This document shows positions 11,501-21,106 of a stretch of DNA of 64,000 nt, one piece after another. How positions within the stretch are numbered: position 1 is the stretch's first letter; each line of letters begins with the position of its first letter. The stretch lies in assembly GCA_963924555.1 (NCBI GenBank), contig OZ004592.1, forward strand, positions 6,696,001 through 6,760,000, given 5' to 3'. This DNA comes from Crambe crambe. Lineage: Eukaryota > Porifera > Demospongiae > Poecilosclerida > Crambeidae. Position numbers and translations under genes: made by a program. The notes under the pieces are model-generated. The model was not told the DNA's origin. It made no database searches and saw only the letters and a list, made by a program, of their open reading frames with translations.

Positions 11501-13597
11501 AAATGAAGCAGGAAAAGGTGGATGCTTTCAAAAACACTCCTGTTGGGAAACGGGCATTTGCTGACATCACTGATGAGGTAAGGGCCAGGGCCGTGGGGGG
11601 GTTGTCTTGTTTGGTTTATATATTGGCATGTGGTATAGGATCTGAAGAATATGGATGCAGAGGTGATTTTTTCCAAGCAGCTGAAGCAGATCGAGAAGGA
11701 AAAGAAGGATAAGGAAACGAGACTCAAAACTCAAGAAAAGAAAGTGAGTTAATCATTGAGATGATGCGTGTGGCAGAATCCTCACTCAAGGCAACATAGG
11801 TGGACTACTTTGAACGTGCAAAGCGTGTTGTTGAGATTGATAAGCTGAAGCAGCAGTACGAGGAACAGAGAGAGGCCGACAGGCAGTTCCACGAGGAACA
11901 GGATGAGCAGAAGGTGGGGATTATATAGAATTCCACTATTGCAATTGTATGGTATAGTACATATCACAATTTTGCATAGATTGTTCAAGCTGTTAAGGAG
12001 CGAGAAGAGGCTGTGGAGGCAAGTGCCCGCCTAAAGGTAATGCGAGGTGATGCAGCCAAGTTTCAGGAAACCATTCAAGCTGAGAGAAAGAAGAAACTTG
12101 CAGTAAGCTTATGGAAGAGAGTTTTATCTGTCCTTTTAAAATACTGTCTCATTTCAGGAAAAATTGGCCGTTTTTCAAGAGAACTTGGCCGATGTTCGGG
12201 AAAAACGTTTGGCCAAGAGGAAACAGGAGCGCAAGGAAAAGCGAAAGGCTGAACATGCTGCTGCCAAGAGAGAGGAAGAGGCTAGAAAAGGTAAGGATGT
12301 CTCTGTGTGCTTTTATGCAGTGATGATGTAATGGACTGATGCAGTGCAATTGAGACGCGAGGAGGAAGAACGTAAGAAAGAGGAAGAGCGCCGAAAGAGA
12401 GATGAAGAGAGGGAACAACAGCGTCTTCTGGCGGCTAAAAGAGAGGCTGAGGCTGAGGAACGGCTGAGACGCAAGGAGCAGCAGGAAATGGAGATCATGA
12501 AGAAGGGAGATCGAGAGTGGAAGCCCCCAACTGATGAGACTAGTGACTGGCGTAAAAAGACGGAGAAAGTGGAGCAGGAGATGGAGCCTGAGAACACTAC
12601 ACAGCAGGGGAGAACAGGGGGAGCGTATAGGCCTCCTGGAATGACCAGGGGGCGCAATATGGAACAGTATCGCAGTCCAAGAGGGGAAAGACGAGAAGTT
12701 GGAGGTCGGGATGAACGGGATTGGAGGAGAGGAGGTGATGAATCACCACCAAGAGACGATCGGAGGGGAAGATCGCCAAGAGATGATCGGAGGGGGAGAT
12801 GGGATGATGAGCCACGGAGAGAGCGGGATGATCGTGATAATTGGAAGGGAGGAAGGGGGAGATGGGATGAAGGAGGTGAGAATTGGAGGAGAGGTAGACC
12901 AGGAGAGGACGGGGACGGTTGGAGGGATCGGGATGATCGTGAGAGAGGAAGAAGGTGGGGAGATGAGGACTTGCGTAGGGACGACAGAGATGGTTGGAGA
13001 GGTAGACAAAGGGATGATGAACCTCGCAGAGATGACAGGGAGAGCTGGAGGAGTGGAGATGGTGGGCGTGACAGTGGTCCCCTGAGGAGATTTGACGGAG
13101 ATCGTACCCCACGTAGTGGAGACCACTGGAGGGAAGGTGAGGATCGAACCCCACGTCGAGGGTATGATAGGGACAATGACCGCCCTCCACGTCGAGGGTA
13201 TGACAGGGAGGAGGATCGGACTCCACGCCGGGGGTATGATAGGGATGATGACCGACCCACACACCGAGGGTATGACAGAGATGACGATCGCCCCCCGCGT
13301 TGGGGATACGATAGAGATGACCACCCACGTCGAGGATTTGAAGGTGATCGCAGTCGTCCATGGCGAGGTAGAGATGCAGCAGAGGACCGTCGTGGTCCAC
13401 CACCACGAGGAGACAGGGAAGACCAAGGAGAAAAGTGGAGGAGGGGTGGAGATAGGTTGGGTGATAGAGGTGAAGGCAAGTGGCGAGATTCTGACCGTTC
13501 TCCCGGTCGTGGAAGGGACAGAGGACAACCTGATGGTTCTCCCTCCCGAAGACATGTGGATGAAGAAGGCTTTGAGGTTGTCAATCGAAGGCGCTGA
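8554..13597 (+). CDS. EIF3A: Translation initiation factor eIF3 subunit A
   Basis: Sixteen exons (8554-8602, 8657-8990, 9212-9434, 9498-9705, 9773-9914, 10110-10281, 10342-10533, 10725-10841, 10903-10995, 11078-11308, 11368-11577, 11639-11743, 11800-11913, 11980-12102, 12158-12290, 12345-13597) sum to 3,699 nt, 1,232 residues (about 1,380 in human). eIF3a is the PCI-domain scaffold of the eIF3 complex on the 40S subunit. Family hallmarks are [15 protein letters not shown] at the N-terminus, [19 protein letters not shown], and the PCI region through [17 protein letters not shown] long charged coiled coil (spectrin-like helix) follows, then a C-terminal array of Arg/Asp repeats of the [11 protein letters not shown] type (about 13080-13340), which binds eIF3b/eIF4B in vertebrates. 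Introns are 54-82 nt except introns 2, 5 and 7 (191-221 nt), which carry the snoRNA candidates. Confidence 0.98.
9040..9131 (+). ncRNA. Candidate C/D box snoRNA in EIF3A intron 2
   Basis: Terminal stem GTGTGA (9040-9045) pairs with TCACAC (9126-9131). Between them lie C box ATGATGT (9050-9056), D' CTGA (9076-9079), C' GTGACGA (9095-9101) and D CTGA (9122-9125), in the correct order. The guide before D' ends GTCTCGTTCGT, whose complement ACGAACGAGAC is, from memory, a conserved 18S rRNA stretch. The guide before D is shared with the snoRNA in intron 7. The intron is 221 nt in a gene whose other introns are mostly 54-82 nt. Confidence 0.75.
9963..10042 (+). ncRNA. Candidate C/D box snoRNA in EIF3A intron 5
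   Basis: Stem ATAACA (9963-9968) pairs with TGTTAT (10037-10042). The boxes are C GTGATGT (9970-9976), D' CTGA (10001-10004), C' GTGATGA (10011-10017) and D CTGA (10033-10036). The D' guide GGAATCTCGTTAGT is complementary, with one G-U pair, to a conserved LSU rRNA stretch I recall as ATTAACGAGATTCC. The +5 rule would then point to an adenosine in that stretch. The intron is 195 nt, one of the three long EIF3A introns. Confidence 0.75.
10572..10652 (+). ncRNA. Candidate C/D box snoRNA in EIF3A intron 7
   Basis: A short stem, GACA (10572-10575) with TGTC (10649-10652), encloses C GTGATGT (10577-10583), D' CTGA (10601-10604), C' ATGATGA (10618-10624) and D CTGA (10645-10648). The guide before D (TCATCACCCATAAA) is identical to that in the intron 2 element, while the D' guide differs, so the two look like diverged copies. 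I could not name an rRNA target for the shared guide. Confidence 0.72.
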
Positions 13598-13730
13598 ATT
13601 CTCTATAAACTGTTTTTGTTTTTTTAGTGTTAATTGAAAAAAAGTGATCTGTAGTAGAGTGTATATGTGAACTTTATATAAACTTTCATTGTATGTGGGG
13701 TAAACAAGAAATTCGCCCAAAATCATGATA

Positions 13731-16700
13731 TTAGCTGTGAAAATAATTTGGTACTACTGGCCACTTCAAGTCTACTTTCACCTTCAGGCCTAGAGTGTTG
13801 TTGAACACGAGCTGTGTGAGCATAAAAGCAATAGTGTAGAGCATCACAAGTGACCATGCTTGCCTTGTCCTGAGTGCTATCTGGGTCCACACTAAAGTAC
13901 CCAACTCTCTCAAACTGAAACCTGCTGCCTTCTCTGCTGCTCTTCAAACACTCCTCTACTAAAGCATCCACCTGCTTCAATGAACCCTAGGAGCATAAAT
14001 GTAGCCTTTTTCCCCCCGTTACATACACTCAAATTCACTCACTGGGACAATTTCACCAGATGTCCTAAAACCAAATGACCAGTAAAGATTCTAACAATAA
14101 TATATGCCTCACCTCTCCTGGTAAAAGCGCAAAGTGCAGGGCAGTGGATTGCAGACCCAGTGGATGTATGCTTTAGGTTTGACAGTGGCTGGCTTGCCAT
14201 CTTTGTGAGGATGACAGAGAACATGAAGTTCCATTGGTTGGTCAGTGACTGGATCTCGAACCACCTTCTCCAATTGTATAGTCGAGTGTGTGTACTTGAG
14301 ACCCACTGGTTGGTTTGGGGTCAGTCTGTTGTACCCCTTAGGGCAGTCCTGGAAAGAAACAAAGAAGGCAGTGACACTTCAAAGATGGGATGGCATGCAC
14401 ACAAAACCAAACCTCTCTAAAGTCTGTTCTTTCTATGTATGCAATGCGATTGAAAGGAAGGCTTCGAGTTCCAGATGATGGGTCATTAGGATTGTTGGGT
14501 GCTTGTACTACATGATTCTATATATCAGGTACCAGGTGTGGTAGTCTGTGAGTGCAATGGCACAAATTGTGCAATATAAAACACACCTCAGGCCAAGGGA
14601 AATTGGTGATGACCACCTTGATAGGATCAATCACAGCCATAGCTCTGTAGAAATGGTAAAAATATCAAGTCTCTTCTCTCAAAGATTGATACCTTGTGGC
14701 AGTCTCATTCAGGTGCTTTCTGACATAGTGGTCCACCATCTTCACATCGACCTCCGCAACTGTCTGCAGTACTCCATACTAGCATCAAATCAACAACAAC
14801 AATAACAACAACAACAACAACAACAACAACAAAATCAAAAACAAAACCGAAGTCCACTCACTCACTTGGTCACAATAGGCTCTGATGGCCTCTGGAGGGA
14901 ATCCTCGTCGTCGCAGACCACTCAAAGTGTGAAGTCTGGGGTCGTCCCAATCTCTGCATGTAACATAACAGCAACAAACCCCTTATATGTATACCTACCT
15001 AGTGAGAATCTCTCCTGGGGGTAAACATTTCATGGCTTCCCAAAGTTTTTAGCATAAATAAACTACTAATTTTGGGAATGGCTAATCCATGCAGTTGTGT
15101 AAACCTGGCCCTTTCCTCACTGGATGAGATTGGTGTCTATGAGCTTCTGTATCTTTCTCTTTGAAAGAATGGTGTTGGTGACGTTGAGACGACTGAACTC
15201 CCACTGCACAGGACAGTACACATCCAAGGCATTGCATAGCCAGTAATAGGAAGAACGTCTGCACATTTTGATAAACAACTCTCTCTTAATTAATTCAACT
15301 AATCTGTCTCACTTGACCATGAACTCTTTGGAGCAGAAGGAGTGGGTGATATTTTCTATGGAGTCACAGAGGCAGTGTGAGAAGTCGTACATGGGGTAAA
15401 TACTCCATTGGTCTCTAGTACGAGGGTGGGGGGTGGTCTTGATCCTGTATGCAACTGGGTCCTGCTTCCCATCTGCTAGACGCACTTTCATCCGGAGAGT
15501 GGCTTCACCTTCTTTAAACTTCCCTTTCCTCATATCCTATGATACACCACAATCAACAATATAACTATTGTCCTAATCAAGAAATATGCCAAGTCCTTCT
15601 GTGTAACAGTTAGCCACGTTCCGGGGTCTCAGTGAAGTGGGAAATGTAGTTTCCAAACACTGAATGCTTACCTCAAAGAGCTCCAAAGACTTGGAAGTGG
15701 GTCTGTCCCTCCAAGGGCTATTCTGAGGCAAAACAAGTCTGTCATCTCTGCTAGAGTTATCCTGGGGCTGGTGACAGACGTAAGCATGTCCTCTCTGAAT
15801 TAGCTCCTTTGCATACTCGTACAACTGCTCAAAGTAGTCGGAAGCAAAAGTGGTCTTGTATGGCTCGTAACCTGCAGAGAAAGGAGAACGATGGGAAAGA
15901 ACAGGATCCGGTCCTGACTCTCTCTTATGCAGTTAGCACACCTTACCCAGCCATTCCACCATGTCCTGGATGTCCTTCACAAACATCTCCTGCATGGTTA
16001 CTGGGTTTGTATCGTCATAACGCAAGTAGGTGATCCCTTTGTGAGCACTAGCATAACTGAAACTGAAGTTCATGGCCATGGCATGTCCAATGTGAAGAAA
16101 TCCATTCGGTTCAGGTGGGAATCGAGTGATGACCTATATGAATAGGAGTGATGTGGGAAGAGAATGGGGACATTTTTCGTTGGCAGGCCTATAGTAAGTG
16201 GTAGGACTGGTAGGACTGGTAGGGTATCCTTGATGCACTGGATAATTATTATAACACTGTGATGTAGGTTCAGTTTTCAGTTTCAGTATCCTATATCAGG
16301 ATACTACACATGCAAGGGCACAACAACTTCCTTGTTCCTACAAAAAATATATACTTTCAGAAAAACACAAGGAAATCTCTTAGTGTTAAGTGTGTTGCAT
16401 TACACAGTTACATTCAATCTCTGAGAGACATCTCTGAAGTGACACGTGCATGGTCACAGGTGTGATTGTTAAAGGAAATGACAGTTAGTATGCACTATGG
16501 TGTGACCTTACAGTGTAATCATAGACTATTCACACAGTAAATAGCCAATAGATGATAATTACAATGTACTATTTAAAATAGCTACAGGCCTGAAAACCCC
16601 TCCCAACCTAGCCACCGATCTCTGAAAACCACACCTGGTTACAAGGATACACCCCATGGCTAACCAGGTTTGAGTCAACATAATAACCCCTTCCTATAGA

Positions 16701-17267
16701 CTCAGTTCCTTCCAGTTATTTTACCACAAACTACTGCAATTATGGCTCAATGCCAGTCACATGAAGTAAGCAGCTACCTTCTACCTCCACAAACTGAGCT
16801 ATGCATGGCTGGAGGCACTGTTACATGGGTCATGGCCGTACCAGCTTTCAGAGTTGTTTCCCCAGACCCCCCTACCACGAGTTGTTTCCCCAGACCCCCC
16901 TAGATGGTAGCTAGGGCCGTACCACTATAAATGATTTGGCTCTGGCTCTGTAATGAGCAAAATCCCTGGACAAATTCTTGGACCCCTGGACATAATTATG
17001 GCCAAATCATCACACACCTTTCCTCCAGTTTCTTGCAAGTGTGTTTGAAGTAACTGTTTCGTTCTTTCTGTGACTATGTAACCATCAGCGAGATGGTTCT
17101 CACCTACAAAAAAATGGTTGGTACATTATGAAGGCGTTGGCTACATGTAGCTATGAATTATAACCTGGCTTATGAAACTTCTCTGTTAGTATGCTTAACT
17201 GAGATCTCACAGCGTCTGGGGTGTATAGAGGCTGTACACAGCTACCAAAGGACCTGCATTTTATCAT
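13731..17267 (-). CDS. QARS1: Cytoplasmic glutaminyl-tRNA synthetase lacking the N-terminal domain
   Basis: Fourteen exons on the minus strand (17267-17165, 17103-17018, 16133-15947, 15871-15672, 15536-15313, 15258-15121, 14953-14866, 14778-14693, 14644-14587, 14517-14413, 14348-14113, 14064-14043, 13986-13864, 13811-13731) total 1,737 nt, 578 residues, all in phase. The class I signature is [16 protein letters not shown] and the KMSKS equivalent is [31 protein letters not shown] and [14 protein letters not shown] are GlnRS-specific. The protein starts with about 35 residues ahead of [13 protein letters not shown]. The roughly 190-residue N-terminal domain of animal GlnRS (human 775 residues) is absent, and an in-frame stop lies just 5' of the start ATG. 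The last intron (13812-13863) uses a GC donor. Intron 3 (16134-17017, about 880 nt) shows only short tandem repeats near 16200 and 16855-16915. Confidence 0.95.
14795..14833. repeat. (CAA)n trinucleotide repeat
   Basis: An imperfect CAA/ACA run in the QARS1 intron between the exons at 14866 and 14778. A second CAA tract occurs near 21053-21073, beside the TCERG1 3' end. Confidence 0.9.
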
Positions 17268-17318
17268 GATGATCCCTAATTATTCCCCATCCGGCCCACA
17301 CTACTACACACGAAAGCA

Positions 17319-17329
17319 TGCGCATGCGC
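17319..17329. promoter_or_regulatory. NRF1-type palindrome in the QARS1/Calx-beta gene bidirectional promoter
   Basis: TGCGCATGCGC is a perfect core of the NRF1 (nuclear respiratory factor 1) motif. It lies in the 108-bp gap between the divergent starts at 17267 (minus) and 17376 (plus). NRF1 sites in TSS-proximal bidirectional promoters are common in animals. Use here is inferred from motif and position. Confidence 0.6.
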
Positions 17330-17375
17330 TGTTAAACGAAAAGTATTACCTAGACGCGATGCTCTTTCTGCAAGA

Positions 17376-20100
17376 ATGCGGTTAAGTTTAGACTATTTCA
17401 TAGCCTTACTTGCCACCTTAATGGTGTATTCCGCAAGTGCTAGAACTACGATTGGTCTGGAGCCAAGTCCAGGGACTATGAGGCCATTTTTTTATGTGTT
17501 TGAGAATGATACCACTCAACAGCTCTGTGCAGCATCAAATGAAGAACTCAATTCTACTATAATGGTCGGTGTGATCTATTGGGGTACGAATGGTATTGGT
17601 GAGTATAGCCCTGCTAATTAGTGAAATTAATTTATAATTTTATACTTCAGGGTACGAATGGTATTGGTGTGCTAATTAGTGAAATTAATTTATAATTAAT
17701 TTTTATACTTCAGCTGGTGAAGATTACATTGATGAACCCAGGACTCTAAATTTCACTCCTGGAGTCAGGAGGATATGCTTCAATGTTCACATTATTGATG
17801 ATAATAAAGTTGAATTCACGAAGGAGTTCCTTGTCAACCTCACCACTACGGATGACTCCATCCTTCTCATGCCCCAATATGCAAGATTTTCTATTTATGA
17901 TAATGATAGTAAGAATTCTACATACATTTCATCTGCCCTGCACAGCCTGATGGTTATATAACAATCACTAACTAGCTTATAACAAGCCCTATATACCTGC
18001 TGCTGTGGGTCACCCAAGGAACAGAGATGCTATTTAGATTTAGCAACTGCACTGTTGGATATATTCATTATGTTGACTGGTCTCTGAGATAGAGCTAGTT
18101 ACTATTATGTGGGAAGGTCTAACTTCTGGAATCACAGAGTCTAACAGTTTTTAACATAATTGTTGACTTTCAGATATTTATATCACTTGGGAAAGAAGTA
18201 TGTACATGGTTCGCGAAGAAGAAGGGAGAGTTGACGTGTGTGTGCATTTCATTGGGGAACTGACAGTAACACTTCCACAATACATCATCACTCTAATGCA
18301 AGATTCAGCAATGATGGGAACAGGTATCAAAATTAATGCTTTAAAATAAAAAAATCTAATGGATGTGATAATTCTTAGATTTCAAGCCATTAGGTTCAGC
18401 TTCAAATCGAGGTAGATTTGATGAACACTCAACTGCTGATCCCATTTGCCATAGGATTGAAATTGTTCCTGACATAGAATTCGAAGGACCGGAGGAATTT
18501 ATCATACACCTTAAGTTAGCATCTCCGTCCAACGGAGCCCGTCTAGGTCCCCCAGCAAGAGTAGTCATCATAGATTATAATGGTATGGCCTGCTATTGGG
18601 AAAAGAAACCTGCCCCTTACATTGGGAAGGTGGTAGGAATAACAAGCACTATTTGGGACATTACTGGAGCTTAGCAGGCATATCATCAGCATAAAATGGG
18701 GTGGCTAATTAAAAAAAACACACGCTGAAATAACTAACTTCCTGATGAAATGGGTGTGTGTAATAACAAGTAGATGTCATGGGATTAACTGCTCTTTTAC
18801 TACAGTTATAGTCAAGCAAAATCCATCAAGTGCTTGTGATGGATTAATGAATTTAATCAACACAACTCTACCGAATAATGTCCTGTGTGATGTCACTAAT
18901 ATTTCTTCTTCTGTGGACTGCAATCATTTAACATGCTATTCCACAACTAGTGGTGAAAACCTCATGGCTCTCACTTTACTTCCAAGGGACAGTGCTGTCA
19001 TATTGTTCATTGGGGATGGCAATGGATCCACTGCACTTAATAGAACACTCCGTCTTCCCCAACAAATACAATTCACTAGGAATGGAGTGATGGAATCTTT
19101 AAACTTCTCAGTTGAGGTGGTAGTAGCCAGCGACCAAGACCTCTATTATATCATAAGTCAAGAATCATCCTTTGGGTTTAACTTTCCAATGACAGCCGTT
19201 CCTCTTGTTGACAGTATACCAGGTTAGTCCCACTACTATAATACGTGTTGAGGCATTTATTGTGTCTGTCTTGGTTTCATTATGTCATTGTGTGGCAGAT
19301 TAGCTTATGTAAACTCTATTATGTCTGCAGTACTTAGTTTGCATACAACTGCACTAGGACATAAACTCTGCTAGCCTCGTTCCCAGGCCTATTTTTTTTT
19401 TTTTTTTTTTGCAAAGCACTGTACAAAGGGGGGGATAGAACGCTATGAAGCTTCGGAAGAATAGATGTGCGGTAAAGAATGATGGCTGTTTCTCCACACC
19501 TTAATAGAAAGTGCCTACTCAGCAATAATTGAGGATACCAACCCCCTTATTTGTAGTGTCAGTAGATGTCCTGTTGTAACTGTACAGAGACGACCACCTG
19601 TTCTAATGGAAACTGTCCCTCCTGTCCTGCTGATTCCGACTACGATCATCAACTAAGAAAATGTGTCAAAAAAAGCCTAGCTCGCACACAAATACTAGGT
19701 AAGTAGTTGGTGCTTTCCGAGGCCACACTCATTTTTGGGGTGGGGTCTAGTCAATTAGTTCAAAGTGTATTGCAAATAATATTAAGCTTGCATTGCATAT
19801 TAAGCATTGCATCCCCACAACATAATGTCAAGTGCCTTTGGACATCACAGTTGTGTAGGACCAGATGCTTTCTTTTCTAATGAGAAAGAATGGGTGTGGC
19901 TTGCAATCCTACTGTACCTTACTATTAGTTCACCTAGTGATAGGCTGGCTCACACTGTTTTATCCCCCACAGGTGTAGTAATTGGTGCCACAGGTCTCAT
20001 TATACTGAGTGTGGTAGTGTTTGCAATCGTCATTGGCACTGCAATTCAAGTTGTAGCAACAAAAAAAAAGAAGAAGAGATTTCAACGTTATAATTACTAA
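17376..20100 (+). CDS. Type I membrane protein with Calx-beta-like ectodomain repeats
   Basis: The ATG at 17376 begins a clear signal peptide (hydrophobic LDYFIALLATLMVYSASA). Exons 17376-17598, 17714-17908, 18174-18323, 18379-18582 and 18806-19222 encode beta-rich repeats with the acidic Calx-beta pattern (HIIDDNKVEFTKEFLVNL, then FSIYDND; and IEFEGPEEFIIHL, then VVIIDYN). A domain with several NxS/T sites follows. Exon 19566-19698 is cysteine-rich (CCNCTETTTCSNGNCPSCPA). The last exon, 19973-20100, holds one membrane helix (VVIGATGLIILSVVVFAIVIG) and a short basic tail ending KKKKKRFQRYNY. The joint from 19222 to the Cys-rich exon does not phase (1 to 0), so a microexon, an alternative donor or a second isoform is implied. 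Calx-beta modules occur in sponge aggregation factors; a cell-surface adhesion role is inference. Confidence 0.7.
17583..17713 (+). repeat. Tandem duplication of exon-1 end, intron and acceptor
   Basis: About 65 bp occurs twice, at 17583-17650 and 17651-17713. Each copy begins GGTACGAATGGTATTGGT, runs through GCTAATTAGTGAAATTAATT and ends with an acceptor-like TTATACTTCAG. The second copy has lost the GTGAGT donor. Confidence 0.85.
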
Positions 20101-20104
20101 TCAT

Positions 20105-20205
20105 CACATACCCTGTCATCACAGTCATCATCTTAAGTAATCATCACATACGTTATCACAATCATCTTAATAATCATCACATCATCAGTCATCATCTTAA
20201 TAGTA
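20105..20205. repeat. Degenerate ATCATCACA-type short tandem repeat
   Basis: Imperfect TCATCACAT/CATCTTAAT units just downstream of the Calx-beta gene stop. Between here and about 20385 I see only low-complexity intergenic sequence. Confidence 0.65.
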
Positions 20206-20384
20206 GGTTTGTAATTGTCACTGGTACTACAATAATAATAGATTGTCACTGGTACTACTACACTATAAAAGTTTATACATCAGCTACCAAAGTGGTTTTG
20301 TCATCTTGATGCATCCTCACTTACCTGCTCCATGTGCTCCTCCATGACATGGCATATAAACCAATCAACCAACCAATCAACCAA

Positions 20385-20645
20385 CAAGAGGTGAAGTCTA
20401 GGGCGGACCAGGGTGTTTTAATCTCTCTCCTGAGGGGTGGGTGGGTGGAGGCGGGCCCTTCCAATGGAGAGATCTCATGATACAATCCAACACCAAAAAC
20501 CATTGTCATTATAACAGAGACAGTAAAATGATTGATCAGTCAGGCTATAAACATTAGGCAAGAATATCCTTATAGTGCCACTCAGATTCTCTCACAAGGT
20601 GATTGTAAGCTTTGTCTCTTTAATGGAATTCATTCTTACCCAAGT
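20385..20645 (-). pseudogene. Decayed copy of the TCERG1 3' end
   Basis: On the minus strand this matches the last exons of TCERG1 at 21095-21430. Shared parts include the stop region (GTCTAGGG), the Pro codons (GGGCCCGCCTCCACCC), the ACAATGGTTTTTGGTGTTGG piece and the SERHYKD segment. It has lost about 45 bp from the final exon and carries further indels and substitutions, so it cannot encode the FF-domain end. It is a fragment duplicate, not an active gene. Confidence 0.8.
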
Positions 20646-20995
20646 ATCCCAATCTCTGAAAACCACACTGTAGCCACTCCTAGTTACAAGGATACCCCAT
20701 GGCCATAGATCCTGATAGTCATGCCATGTGTTTCATAGGTGGTGGAACAGGTCAGCCCAGGCCAGACCAATATTTTTGGGGGGAAAGTTAACGTATTATG
20801 TTAAAATCAGTGGCTATCAATCAATAGCAATATGCTATGATGCCCAAATATAGCAAATTGTTGAACTGGAGGATTACAGGCCTGACCAATCAAATCTTGC
20901 TTCCAACACAACTGTGACATAACCATAAGTGAAATGATTCTCACCTACTAAAAAGCCGAGGCTGTGCACAGCTATATACCAAGGAGGACTCCTTT
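20646..20995 (-). pseudogene. Decayed copy of the QARS1 5' region
   Basis: Blocks match the QARS1 upstream part in the same order. ATCTCTGAAAACCACAC with GTTACAAGGATA matches about 16616. GATTCTCACCTAC with ACCATAAGTGAAATG matches exon 2 and its acceptor near 17083-17110. GAGGCTGTGCACAGCTA matches exon 1 near 17229. No open frame survives. It directly adjoins the TCERG1-like fragment. Confidence 0.65.
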
Positions 20996-21106
20996 TTTTG
21001 ACTTGCCCACCCCTCCACATGCAAGAACTTTTTACACGGTATATTAATCAACCAACAACAACAACAACAACAAAAAAAAACAAAACAAAAAAAACAGAGT
21101 TGAAGT

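Noticed and set aside
12313..13726. Long minus-strand ORFs (423, 327 and 269 aa) antisense to EIF3A
   Set aside because: They mirror the Arg/Asp repeat codons of the EIF3A C-terminus. Their Ser/Pro/Leu or Ile/Val/Pro composition follows from the repeat, and no independent splice or domain signal exists.
17339..17375. Alternative first exon for QARS1 (in-phase CTAG before GTAATA at about 17350)
   Set aside because: It has the right phase but no start codon and an in-frame stop just upstream, while the exon at 17165-17267 gives the family-like [11 protein letters not shown] join.
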